Shown here: positions 1 through 5,587 of the stretch, one piece after another | Layout: the number at the start of each line of letters is the position of its first letter | Position numbering within the stretch: the first letter of the stretch is position 1 | From: JAVBKB01 sp031554275 | Lineage (GTDB): Bacteria; Bacillota; Bacilli; JARBTR01 | Assembly (NCBI GenBank): GCA_031554275.1 | Contig: JAVBKB010000140.1 | Coordinates: 1-6,667 of the forward strand | Reading direction: 5' to 3' | Length of the DNA: 6,667 nt | Made by a program: the position numbers and the translations under genes | The notes under the pieces: model-generated | Database searches by the model: none | Told to the model about the DNA's origin: nothing | The model's input: only the letters and a program-made list of their open reading frames with translations

Positions 1-152
1 ATAGCGAATGCTTTGTGGTAATTTTCCATCTCGCTTTGTTAAAAAAGTGCTTAAATATCTAGATATTCGCGCATTTTTTGCCGCGCGAGATGAAAAATTT
101 CCGGACAAATCATTCACTATTTTAATCGGTAATCAGGATAAAATCTCCCGAT
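1..152 (-). repeat. Dispersed intergenic repeat, copy A, with a large imperfect palindrome
   Basis: This stretch is homologous in inverted orientation to 1537-1646. Three colinear blocks match: 98-121 with 1571-1594 (22 of 24 bases), 64-79 with 1604-1619 (14 of 16) and 19-40 with about 1624-1645 (17 of 22). Copy A is also an imperfect palindrome. The arm at 6-34 (GAATG.TTTGT...CATCTCGC) matches the reverse complement of 85-115 with few mismatches and a 2-base gap. The exact 14-bp palindrome AATATCTAGATATT (54-67) sits at the centre, flanked by A6 (41-46) and T6 (74-79) runs. The element may extend left of the window. It could be a MITE-like or BOX-like element, or the remains of a bidirectional terminator; I do not recognise a named family. 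Strand is given relative to copy B on plus. Confidence 0.6.
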
Positions 153-335
153 AAAATTTTCAAAGACGAGGAATCATTTTCGGGGACTATCCTAGGAAAT
201 TATGACGAAGTATTTGGGAATCTTAGCGAGGATTAAGGTGCATTTCTATCGACAATTAGGATAAAGCAGGTCTCAACTATATATCCCGTTTCCCGTTAAA
301 AAATTTAATTAAAATGATTTTGTTAGGAGTGCAAT
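153..335 (+). other. Non-coding leader upstream of mtnN
   Basis: I see no supported gene here. A frame open from 126 to a stop at 234-236 reads protein-like but has no ATG, GTG or TTG start. The last bases hold the mtnN ribosome site TTAGGAGT at 323-330, five bases before the ATG. TATATAT at 278-284 could serve as a -10, but no -35 lies at the right distance, so the mtnN promoter is not identified. I found no SAM riboswitch signature, although one would be plausible near a methionine-cycle gene. Confidence 0.5.
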
Positions 336-1028
336 ATGAGAATAGGTATCATTGGGGCAATGGAAGAGGAAGTGACTTTACTTCGAGAAACCATTGAGGT
401 AGAGAAAACAGAAGTGTTTGGTGGATGCGAGTATACAATTGGGCGCTTGCATGGCAAAGAGGTTGTGCTTTTACAATCTGGAATTGGTAAGGTCAATGCT
501 GCTATGTCAACAGCAATCTTGTTAGAGAAGTATCAACCTGATGTATTATTGAACGCGGGCTCTGCTGGCGGTTTTGCGACAGGAATGAATGTTGGTGATA
601 TTGTCATTTCAACAGAGGTTATTCATCACGATGTAGATGTTCGAGCATTTGGATATCAAATTGGACAAGTTCCTGGTCTGCCATACAAATTTCCTGCTGA
701 TGAGCGATTGGTGCAAATGGCATATGAAGAAGCCCAGGCATTAACTGACGTACAGGTGATTAAAGGGATGATTGGTACAGGTGATATCTTCATTGAAAAA
801 CAAGCACAGCGATCAATGATTTTGGAGCATTTCCCAGATGTTATTGCTGGGGAAATGGAAGCTGCTGCAATTGCACAAGTGGCGTATCAGTTCAATATAC
901 CATTTGTCATTATCCGTTCTCTGTCAGATATCGCTGGCGATAATTCAGGTGTTTCATTTGAGCAATATTTAGTAAAGGCAGCAAAAAACTCAGCAGATTT
1001 AATTATGAGAATGGTGAAAATTATCTAA
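336..1028 (+). CDS. mtnN: 5'-methylthioadenosine/S-adenosylhomocysteine nucleosidase
   Basis: A cytoplasmic purine nucleosidase that splits adenine from methylthioadenosine, S-adenosylhomocysteine and (known for the family) 5'-deoxyadenosine. It clears by-products of SAM use and feeds methionine salvage and the activated methyl cycle. At 230 residues it is full length; the E. coli enzyme has 232. The N-terminus MRIGIIGAMEEEV carries the catalytic-region Glu12. LNAGSAGG (72-79) and TGDIF (148-152) are phosphorylase-superfamily core motifs. GEMEAAA (172-178) holds the ribose-binding Glu175, and RSLSDIA (194-200) holds the purine-protonating Asp198. The ATG follows TTAGGAGT by five bases. It is monocistronic, with a strong inverted repeat directly after the stop. 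In B. subtilis the gene sits in a sulfur-metabolism cluster, so standing alone here is a difference in context. Identification is secure. Confidence 0.97.
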   Translation: MRIGIIGAMEEEVTLLRETIEVEKTEVFGGCEYTIGRLHGKEVVLLQSGIGKVNAAMSTAILLEKYQPDVLLNAGSAGGFATGMNVGDIVISTEVIHHDVDVRAFGYQIGQVPGLPYKFPADERLVQMAYEEAQALTDVQVIKGMIGTGDIFIEKQAQRSMILEHFPDVIAGEMEAAAIAQVAYQFNIPFVIIRSLSDIAGDNSGVSFEQYLVKAAKNSADLIMRMVKII

Positions 1029-1115
1029 AAAGAGACTGGAATACGTAATTTCAAAGTTCTTTGATGGGCAAGTTTGCACATGCAAAGGTTTGATTACGTT
1101 ATACCAGTCTTTTTT
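1027..1115. terminator. Long, possibly branched bidirectional terminator after mtnN
   Basis: The outer arms are AAAAGAGACTGG...ACGTAAT (1028-1049) and ATTACGT...CCAGTCTTTTTT (1093-1115), with small mismatches. Plus-strand transcripts would end in T6 and minus-strand transcripts in CTCTTTTT, so it can serve both mtnN and the convergent small gene at 1295-1471. Two further exact inverted repeats lie inside: CAAAG-TT-CTTTG (1052-1063) and TTTGCA-CA-TGCAAA (1073-1086). A three-way junction is therefore possible. An alternative is one longer helix continuing through TCAAA (1051-1055) with TTTGA (1089-1093). It is longer than a typical intrinsic terminator. Confidence 0.75.
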
Positions 1116-1294
1116 GTTTCAATGAGATGTTAAGGGATGAGGATGGCCAATCATAGTGTGGCTTTCCGAAATTCGAGCAAGAGTTGTGCCTGCATTGCTA
1201 TTCAAAGGGCAATAACTAAAGTAGGTCGGTTGCCAAATTTTGCAGTGCGACGAATGCAAAGCGCCTGGCTTAATCAGAATGTTAGGAACAAATC

Positions 1295-1471
1295 CTATCG
1301 TCTTGGTCCCCAACCAGAGCTGAAGAAGCACCAGAAACCAAAGATGAAGAATAACACAAATAGGATAATGAAAATCGCAAAGAAGATACCTACGCCGCCA
1401 CCATAACCATAACCTAATCCAGGTCCGCAACAACCCCCATATCCTCCATAACCCGATCCATAAGGATACAT
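1295..1471 (-). CDS. YjcZ-family small sporulation membrane protein
   Basis: A 58-residue protein, not identified by sequence length alone but by composition. It starts MYPYGSGYGGYGGCCGPGLG, a Gly/Tyr/Cys-rich head, followed by one hydrophobic helix (about residues 28-51, rich in Phe and Ile) and a short tail ending SSGWGPRR. This is the layout of the YjcZ family of tiny single-helix proteins found across spore-forming Bacillales. The molecular function is unknown to me, and association with the spore or forespore membrane is inferred from the family. The ATG follows AGGTG (1479-1483) by seven bases, with AAAGG just upstream. The reading frame stays open for many codons upstream but offers no earlier start. 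A CATACATTA -10-like element lies 27 bases before the start. It converges on mtnN and probably shares the terminator at 1027-1115. Between that terminator and the stop, 1116-1294 shows nothing I can support. Confidence 0.87.
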   Translation of the reverse strand: MYPYGSGYGGYGGCCGPGLGYGYGGGVGIFFAIFIILFVLFFIFGFWCFFSSGWGPRR

Positions 1472-1497
1472 GGATAAACACCTACCTTTCGCTATCT

Positions 1498-1506
1498 TAA
1501 TGTATG
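1498..1506 (-). promoter_or_regulatory. Sporulation sigma -10 element of the YjcZ-like gene
   Basis: On the minus strand this reads CATACATTA. It fits the -10 of SigE promoters (CATACAnT) and of SigK promoters (CATAnnnTA) completely. A start of transcription about seven bases downstream would leave a leader of about 20 bases containing the ribosome site. No good -35 for either factor is visible: the region 14-17 bases upstream reads TAGGCAC. I therefore cannot choose between the two factors. Confidence 0.45.
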
Positions 1507-1524
1507 CACTTTGATCTAAAGTGC
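1506..1524. promoter_or_regulatory. 19-bp dyad (possible operator) in the YjcZ-like gene promoter
   Basis: GCACTTT-GATCT-AAAGTGC has perfect 7-bp arms around a 5-bp centre. It begins at the edge of the -10 element and covers the -10/-35 spacer on the minus strand, where a dimeric repressor or activator could act. A second 8-bp palindrome, GCCTAGGC, abuts it at 1523-1530. No regulator is encoded next to it, so the binding protein is unknown and the dyad may be incidental. Confidence 0.3.
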
Positions 1525-1536
1525 CTAGGCTCCTTT

Positions 1537-1646
1537 TGGGAAATTCAACTTTTCCTGATATTAGTTTGGAAATAGAGAATGATTTGTTCGGAAAAGCCGT
1601 GATAAAAATTTCGCGAATAGGATTACAAAGCGCAATGGAGAATTTA
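1537..1646 (+). repeat. Dispersed intergenic repeat, copy B (diverged, shortened)
   Basis: This is the inverted partner of 1-152. The best block is AATAGAGAATGATTTGTTCG plus GAAA at 1571-1594. Further blocks are AAAAATTTCGCGAATA (1604-1619) and ACAAAGCGCAATGGAGAATT (1625-1644). About 9 bases near 1595 and about 19 near 1620 present in copy A are missing here, and the loss removes most of the palindrome. It lies upstream of the YjcZ-like gene (which reads leftward) and also upstream of the operon reading rightward. Confidence 0.55.
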
Positions 1647-1679
1647 GCTTATCGGGGTTTGCCGTAGAAATTTTAAGAA

Positions 1680-1726
1680 AAAAATAAGATAATCCCAAAA
1701 TCAAAATAAGATTTGTACGATATCAT
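1680..1726 (+). promoter_or_regulatory. Repeat operator and -10 of the cytochrome/two-component operon
   Basis: AAAATAAGAT occurs at 1681-1690 and again at 1703-1712, exactly 22 bases (two helical turns) apart. Read as 11-base units the stretch is A-AAAATAAGAT, AATCCCAAAAT, C-AAAATAAGAT. TATCAT at 1721-1726 is a plausible SigA -10, and its -35 position (about 1698-1703) reads AAATCA, a poor match. An activator-dependent promoter with a response regulator bound at or near -35 fits this layout, by analogy with PhoP/OmpR-family sites that repeat every 11 bases. The start codon lies about 28 bases past the expected transcription start. Confidence 0.35.
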
Positions 1727-1760
1727 GTTCTCTATCAACGAATGAAGGAGAACGAGTATA

Positions 1761-2555
1761 ATGAAAAATAAGAATCTTTTGAAGGTGCTTTTTGATTTAC
1801 TGATGGTATTTCTTTTTGTAGGGTTGTACGATGCCAATGCAACAGGTACGGTTTTCCATGAAATTGTGGGATTAATTTTATTCGCATTATTTGTCATTCA
1901 TATTTTCTATAATCGTAAATGGGTGATACAAGTCGGAAAGAAACTATTTGGTAGAGGTTTGAAAAAGAGATTGAAAGTAATGTATGGTCTAAATATTTGT
2001 TTACTCCTCGCCTTTGGGTTGGTATTAGTGAGTGGGATCAGAATTTCGCATATATTATTTCCTAGTGATGTGAAAGCAAGTGATATTTGGATGACGCTTC
2101 ACATTGCATCTGCTCTGATTACGATTGTGTTGATTGCAGTGCATCTTGGTTTGCACTGGAAGTTCATTGTGAATGTAGCAAAAAAGCATTTGCAAATTCC
2201 AGAACATTTGAAAAAGGTTCTTTTGATTACATCAATTGTAACAATCGTTGCAATAGGTGTTTATGGAACAGTTACTATTTCCGCACCTCTCATTGAAAAA
2301 ATGCAACCAAAGTCAGCACTTAGTTCAGATGAAGAAAAGCCTGGGGAAATGAATCACGATGAATCAGATCAAACAATCAAAGCTGGGGAAGAAAAGCAAC
2401 CTCATGAAGCGGCAAGCCTAACAGCAAGTATTTATACAGCGATGTTAACACTTTCAATGGTTTTATTGTTTACATTATTAGTCATTCGAATGGACAGATT
2501 TGCTGATAATTCGAATCGCATTCACACAAAAATCAGTTTGAGACAGCGGAGTTGA
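1761..2555 (+). CDS. DUF4405-type cytochrome b-like membrane protein
   Basis: A 264-residue integral membrane protein resembling the DUF4405 (flavinylation-associated cytochrome) family. I count six helices, about residues 6-23, 33-50, 75-93, 113-131, 153-173 and 221-243. Positive residues mark the inner loops (52-72, 133-152), so both ends are predicted inside. Helix 2 has His33 and His47 and helix 4 has His114 and His128, both HX13H. In this topology His33/His114 sit near the outer face and His47/His128 near the inner face, which is the geometry for two b haems spanning the membrane. The outer loop 174-219 is acidic and polar, with His199 and His215. The final helix and basic tail look like an addition to the core domain. 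AAGGAG (1745-1750) lies ten bases before the ATG. The regulator gene starts seven bases after the stop. A role in transmembrane electron transfer or redox sensing is inferred; substrate and partner are unknown. No flavinylation partner or FMN-binding protein is visible here. Confidence 0.8.
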   Translation: MKNKNLLKVLFDLLMVFLFVGLYDANATGTVFHEIVGLILFALFVIHIFYNRKWVIQVGKKLFGRGLKKRLKVMYGLNICLLLAFGLVLVSGIRISHILFPSDVKASDIWMTLHIASALITIVLIAVHLGLHWKFIVNVAKKHLQIPEHLKKVLLITSIVTIVAIGVYGTVTISAPLIEKMQPKSALSSDEEKPGEMNHDESDQTIKAGEEKQPHEAASLTASIYTAMLTLSMVLLFTLLVIRMDRFADNSNRIHTKISLRQRS

Positions 2556-2562
2556 CGGCTTA

Positions 2563-3252
2563 ATGAAAATACTAATCGCAGACGATGATCAGGATATTCG
2601 AAACCTACTGAAAATCCTCCTGGCAGGAGAATGTGACCAAGTTGTAGAGGCAGTAAACGGTCAGGAAGCAGTGGCGTTCTGTAATGAGGAAGTTTCACTT
2701 GTGATTCTTGATGTCATGATGCCAATCATGGACGGATTCCAAGCTTGCGTAGAGATACGCAAGAAATCAAAAGTGCCTATTCTGTTTTTGACTGCAAAGG
2801 GACAGGAATATGATAAAATCATTGGGTTTTCCGCAGGGGGCGATGACTACTTAGTGAAGCCGTTCAGCCCATCAGAATTACAATCAAGAGTAAAAGCAAT
2901 GCTTCGTCGCTATCTTGAGTATGGTGGTACCGATTTGCTAGTTCAAGACCCTGTAATCCGAATCGGGGAACTGATGATTAACGAAGAGACTTGTCAGGTA
3001 ACTGTGAATTTAGATTCAAAAGCACTCACATCTACCGAATACAAAATACTTTTACTTTTGTGCAAGACAAAGGGAAAAGTATTCTCAGCACAAAATATTT
3101 ATGAATCTATTTGGGAAGAACCATACTTCCATTCAGCTAACAATACGGTGATGGTGCACATGCGCAAGCTTCGGGAAAAAATCGAAGCGGATCCTCAAAA
3201 TCCAAGGTTTGTCAAAACAGTGTGGGGAATGGGGTACAAAGTAGATGACTAG
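2563..3252 (+). CDS. OmpR/PhoB-family response regulator
   Basis: A cytoplasmic transcription regulator of 229 residues, the usual length. The receiver domain (about 1-118) has the acidic pair Asp7/Asp8, phospho-acceptor Asp50 in LVILDVMMP, Thr77 in FLTAKG and Lys99 in LVKPFSPSEL, so it looks fully functional. The winged-helix output domain (about 130-229) ends in the typical RFVKTVWGMGYKVDD, with recognition-helix region NNTVMVHMRKLREKI. GGAG at 2548-2551 lies inside the end of the upstream gene, 11 bases before the ATG, so translation is probably coupled. The stop overlaps the kinase start. It presumably receives phosphate from that kinase and may act on the repeated motif at 1680-1712. The specific pathway is not recognisable; VanR-like regulators are similar, but I see no vancomycin-resistance genes. 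Confidence 0.93.
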   Translation: MKILIADDDQDIRNLLKILLAGECDQVVEAVNGQEAVAFCNEEVSLVILDVMMPIMDGFQACVEIRKKSKVPILFLTAKGQEYDKIIGFSAGGDDYLVKPFSPSELQSRVKAMLRRYLEYGGTDLLVQDPVIRIGELMINEETCQVTVNLDSKALTSTEYKILLLLCKTKGKVFSAQNIYESIWEEPYFHSANNTVMVHMRKLREKIEADPQNPRFVKTVWGMGYKVDD

Positions 3253-4546
3253 AATCTCATTTTGGAAAAACCAGATGAAAAGCAAACTTCGCCTTGAAAT
3301 AATTGGGTATGTGGTTATCAGCTTCGTTGTGTCACTGATCTGCTTCCTAATACTTTCTAATGTAGGAAGATACGTGATCGATCGCCACATCGAGCCGAAT
3401 CGAAATCATAAAATACTTGTTGCCGAAGCACAACTATTTCAGCAATATGTAACTGAAAATAGTATTGCTAGTACCGACTGGGAGGCGATTTCTTCCTGGG
3501 TCTCATTGGAGGGCAATCTCTTTGTTTTGCATACTGCAACGAGTCAGAAATCAGAGGCCGAGTCTACGAAGTCTGACAATGCTCATGATAAGGGGAAGTC
3601 AAGCGATCTACAAGAAAACTTACCGATCCAATTCCAAGATGCAACAGTCGAAACTAATTTTCTATTTGTAAAAAGTAATCTTTTGCAAAGGACTATGTTT
3701 GCTTTTGCCTGCGTAATTTCTGCGCTATTATTTATAGCAATGTTCTATCATAGGCTGAAGAAGAAGCTAGATTACATACTCGAAATTGAATCTGGGATTG
3801 CAATTCTTGAGAGTGGCGATTTAGGCTATCAGATTCCACAGAAGGGCACTGATGAGCTCAATCGATTAGCGACTAGTGTTAATGTGATGAGCAAGTCCTT
3901 CAATGAGCGGATTCTTGCAGAGCAGCAAGCGATTCAGACCAGTAGGGAAATCATTACCGAGCTTTCACATGATATCCGGACACCATTAACTATTTTTTCA
4001 GGATATATTCCACTATTGTTGGAAAGTAAACCGTTATCAGTTATACAAAAAGAATACTTACGGCAAATCGAAAATAAAACTGAGCAAATGAAAACCCGTG
4101 TAAACGAACTGCTGGATTACTCTGTTTTGTTTTCTGGTAAGCAAAAGTATGATCAAGAGCTGCTTTCTGGTGAGACGATATTTATGCAATTGATAGGTGA
4201 AATAAGTCCATTTGTTACGGTAGATCAGCAGAATATGTTGTCCCCCGATGTGAAAATCGCTGGAGATTACCAACTAATTGCCAGAGTTTTTGACAACATT
4301 GTCTCCAATATTTATCAACACGGAGACCTGACCAAGCCGGTATTCGTATCAGGAAGTGTTCACAACAATCACTTACACATTGAAACTAGAAATACGGTTA
4401 GATCTGGAGAAACCGTAATTGGAAAGTCATTGGGATCTACTATCTGTCAATATATCCTACAAATCCATGGGGGAAAGATGTTGTTTGAAAAGCAAGGTGA
4501 TATTTTCAAAAGCGAAATGGCCTTTCCACTTTGCGATAAAATTTGA
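3245..4546 (+). CDS. Membrane sensor histidine kinase with reduced ATPase domain
   Basis: The 433-residue partner of the upstream regulator. Helix 1 (about 17-39) and helix 2 (about 150-168) enclose an outer domain of about 110 residues, whose stretch 98-125 is Ser/Lys/Glu-rich and probably disordered. HAMP follows (about 169-222, including ESGDLGYQIP), then the dimerisation domain with phospho-acceptor His242 in ELSHDIRTPLTIFSGYI. The catalytic domain (about 310-433) keeps an N-box, DNIVSNIYQHG, with Asn355, and a C-terminal GKSLGSTICQYILQIHGG. However, the DxGxG (G1) segment reads RNTVRSGET, and the usual ATP lid is nearly gone, leaving only about nine residues between Asn383 and Gly393. 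Similar shortening occurs in some Firmicute kinases, so activity cannot be excluded; a phosphatase-biased enzyme is the alternative. The ATG overlaps the regulator stop by eight bases (ATGACTAG), indicating translational coupling. The outer-domain ligand is unknown, and sensing the state of the neighbouring cytochrome is a hypothesis. Confidence 0.9.
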   Translation: MTRISFWKNQMKSKLRLEIIGYVVISFVVSLICFLILSNVGRYVIDRHIEPNRNHKILVAEAQLFQQYVTENSIASTDWEAISSWVSLEGNLFVLHTATSQKSEAESTKSDNAHDKGKSSDLQENLPIQFQDATVETNFLFVKSNLLQRTMFAFACVISALLFIAMFYHRLKKKLDYILEIESGIAILESGDLGYQIPQKGTDELNRLATSVNVMSKSFNERILAEQQAIQTSREIITELSHDIRTPLTIFSGYIPLLLESKPLSVIQKEYLRQIENKTEQMKTRVNELLDYSVLFSGKQKYDQELLSGETIFMQLIGEISPFVTVDQQNMLSPDVKIAGDYQLIARVFDNIVSNIYQHGDLTKPVFVSGSVHNNHLHIETRNTVRSGETVIGKSLGSTICQYILQIHGGKMLFEKQGDIFKSEMAFPLCDKI

Positions 4547-4596
4547 GCCAAGACCCAGGATTGAAGGCGTCTCAAAATTATCAAATATCAAAAAAG

Positions 4597-4634
4597 AATG
4601 AGATATTGCCCTAGAATGGAGGCGATATCTCATT
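4597..4634. terminator. Bidirectional hairpin between the kinase gene and pdaA
   Basis: AATGAGATATTGCC and GGCGATATCTCATT pair over 14 bp with one G-U, around a 10-base loop. On the plus strand the tail is weak (GTCATATTGATTTTG). On the minus strand it is CTTTTTTG, so the hairpin is better suited to ending pdaA transcripts, 170 bases past the pdaA stop. It probably also limits the operon transcript, 50 bases past its stop. Confidence 0.7.
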
Positions 4635-4659
4635 GTCATATTGATTTTGTTATTGAAGG

Positions 4660-4691
4660 GTCGGAATTAGACCAACTGATCTAATTCCGGC
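4660..4691. terminator. Second hairpin between the kinase gene and pdaA
   Basis: GTCGGAATTAGA (4660-4671) and TCTAATTCCGGC (4680-4691) pair over 12 positions with one G-U, around an 8-base loop. It lacks a strong T-tract on either strand (CTTTGATTTG on plus, CCCTTCAATAAC on minus). It may be a weak terminator or an RNA 3'-end stabiliser. It also lies inside the open frame noted at 4650-4787. Confidence 0.4.
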
Positions 4692-4804
4692 TTTGATTTG
4701 ACGCTTGACAGTTGTAATTGACGACAATGACACTCTACCGTCTTTGTTTGATAGCTTGATACCGAATGTTGACCATAGTTGAAAACATTACTTAGATAGA
4801 TGTT

Positions 4805-5563
4805 CTACTTAAACTCATCCAAGCTTTTGAATTGATATCCATCTTTTTTCAAATCAGTAATGACTTTATCTAATGCGTCTGCGTTGTCTTTAGAGACTGA
4901 ATGCAACAATATTATTGCTCCTGGGTGAATCTGCTTCATAATACTATTATAAGCGTACTGTGCGCCTTTCTGATTGTTTGTTAGCCAATCAACATAAGCC
5001 ACTGACCAAAAGACGTTTTGATAGCCTAGCTGTTTTGTTAAGCCTAGTACATGGTCGTTGAAGGTGCCTCGTGGTACACGTAGGTATTTCATGTCAGCTT
5101 GTCCTGTTAATTCAATCGTTTTCGACTTTACTTGCGCTAAATCTTCTTTGATTTTTTCGTCCGGAGAGTGTGCATAATCTAAATGCTTCCAGGAGTGGTT
5201 GCCAATAATATGACCTTCTTTTACCATCCGTTTCACCAAATCAGGTGCGCTTTCCAAATAATGACCTGTGACAAAAAACGTTGCAGGCACATGATGTTTT
5301 TTCAATATATCTAATACTTGAACTGTATAACCATTTTCATAGCCGTTATCAAATGTGAAATATAGAATTTTCTCATCTGGTTGTCCACGGTATATGGCCT
5401 GGTGTTTCTCCAATAGTTGATTAAGCTTTGAACCGGCATCCGCTTGTATGCCATCATGTCCACGCTTAAACCCCCATGAAAGTGGCGTTCGATCTCCTTC
5501 TGCATTCGCTATTGACTGCCCACAGAATAAACAAATAAATATTGCGATGACAAATTTTTTCAC
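4805..5563 (-). CDS. pdaA: Delta-lactam-biosynthetic de-N-acetylase PdaA
   Basis: An exported carbohydrate-esterase-4 enzyme that removes the acetyl group from muramic acid in spore cortex peptidoglycan. This allows muramic delta-lactam formation and later recognition by germination lytic enzymes. It has 252 residues; the B. subtilis protein is slightly longer. A signal peptide covers about residues 1-21 (MKKF, hydrophobic core, cleavage near ANA). INWGFKR-like SWGFKRG (29-35) and TFDNGYENGY (70-79) are PdaA hallmarks, with Asp72. NHSWKH (122-127) gives metal ligands His123 and His127. LRVPRGTF holds Arg165, WSVAYVDW (186-193) is motif 4, and LLHSVS holds His221. All expected catalytic residues are present. 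The start is GTG, preceded by AAGGAGGT (5571-5578) with seven bases between. A SigG-type promoter would be expected. CATTATT at 5599-5605 on the minus strand is a partial -10, with no matching -35, so this is unproven. Confidence 0.95.
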   Translation of the reverse strand: MKKFVIAIFICLFCGQSIANAEGDRTPLSWGFKRGHDGIQADAGSKLNQLLEKHQAIYRGQPDEKILYFTFDNGYENGYTVQVLDILKKHHVPATFFVTGHYLESAPDLVKRMVKEGHIIGNHSWKHLDYAHSPDEKIKEDLAQVKSKTIELTGQADMKYLRVPRGTFNDHVLGLTKQLGYQNVFWSVAYVDWLTNNQKGAQYAYNSIMKQIHPGAIILLHSVSKDNADALDKVITDLKKDGYQFKSLDEFK

Positions 5564-5567
5564 TGCT

Positions 5568-5587
5568 ACTACCTCCTTAAAGGTAGT
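5568..5587 (-). promoter_or_regulatory. Hairpin overlapping the pdaA Shine-Dalgarno sequence
   Basis: In the transcript ACTACCT, loop TTAAGG and AGGTAGT form a perfect 7-bp stem with a 6-base loop. The ribosome site AAGGAGGT is split: AAGG lies in the loop and AGGT in the 3' arm. Folding would hide half of the site, seven bases before the GTG start. This could lower or condition translation. The stem is short and AT-rich, so the effect may be mild. Confidence 0.4.

Noticed and set aside
153..335. SAM-type or other riboswitch upstream of mtnN
   Set aside because: No S-box core motifs or terminator/antiterminator pair are visible in the leader.
1137..1406. 89-codon plus-strand open frame opposite the YjcZ-like gene
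   Set aside because: Its 3' half is the antisense of a recognisable YjcZ-family gene, its ATG has no properly spaced ribosome site, and its 5' half resembles no family I know.
1119..1481. 120-codon minus-strand open frame overlapping the YjcZ-like gene in another frame
   Set aside because: It is rich in Trp, Leu and Arg, as expected for a shifted reading of Gly/Tyr-rich codons. The family-matching frame at 1295-1471 has the ribosome site.
2563..4546. Vancomycin-resistance VanR/VanS pair
   Set aside because: Resemblance is only at family level; no vanH, vanA, vanX or related genes occur in the window.
4690..4735. Four TGAC/TTGAC repeats as a possible binding array or promoter
   Set aside because: Spacing is irregular and no -10 follows the TTGACA-like copy; it also lies within the protein-like frame at 4650-4787.
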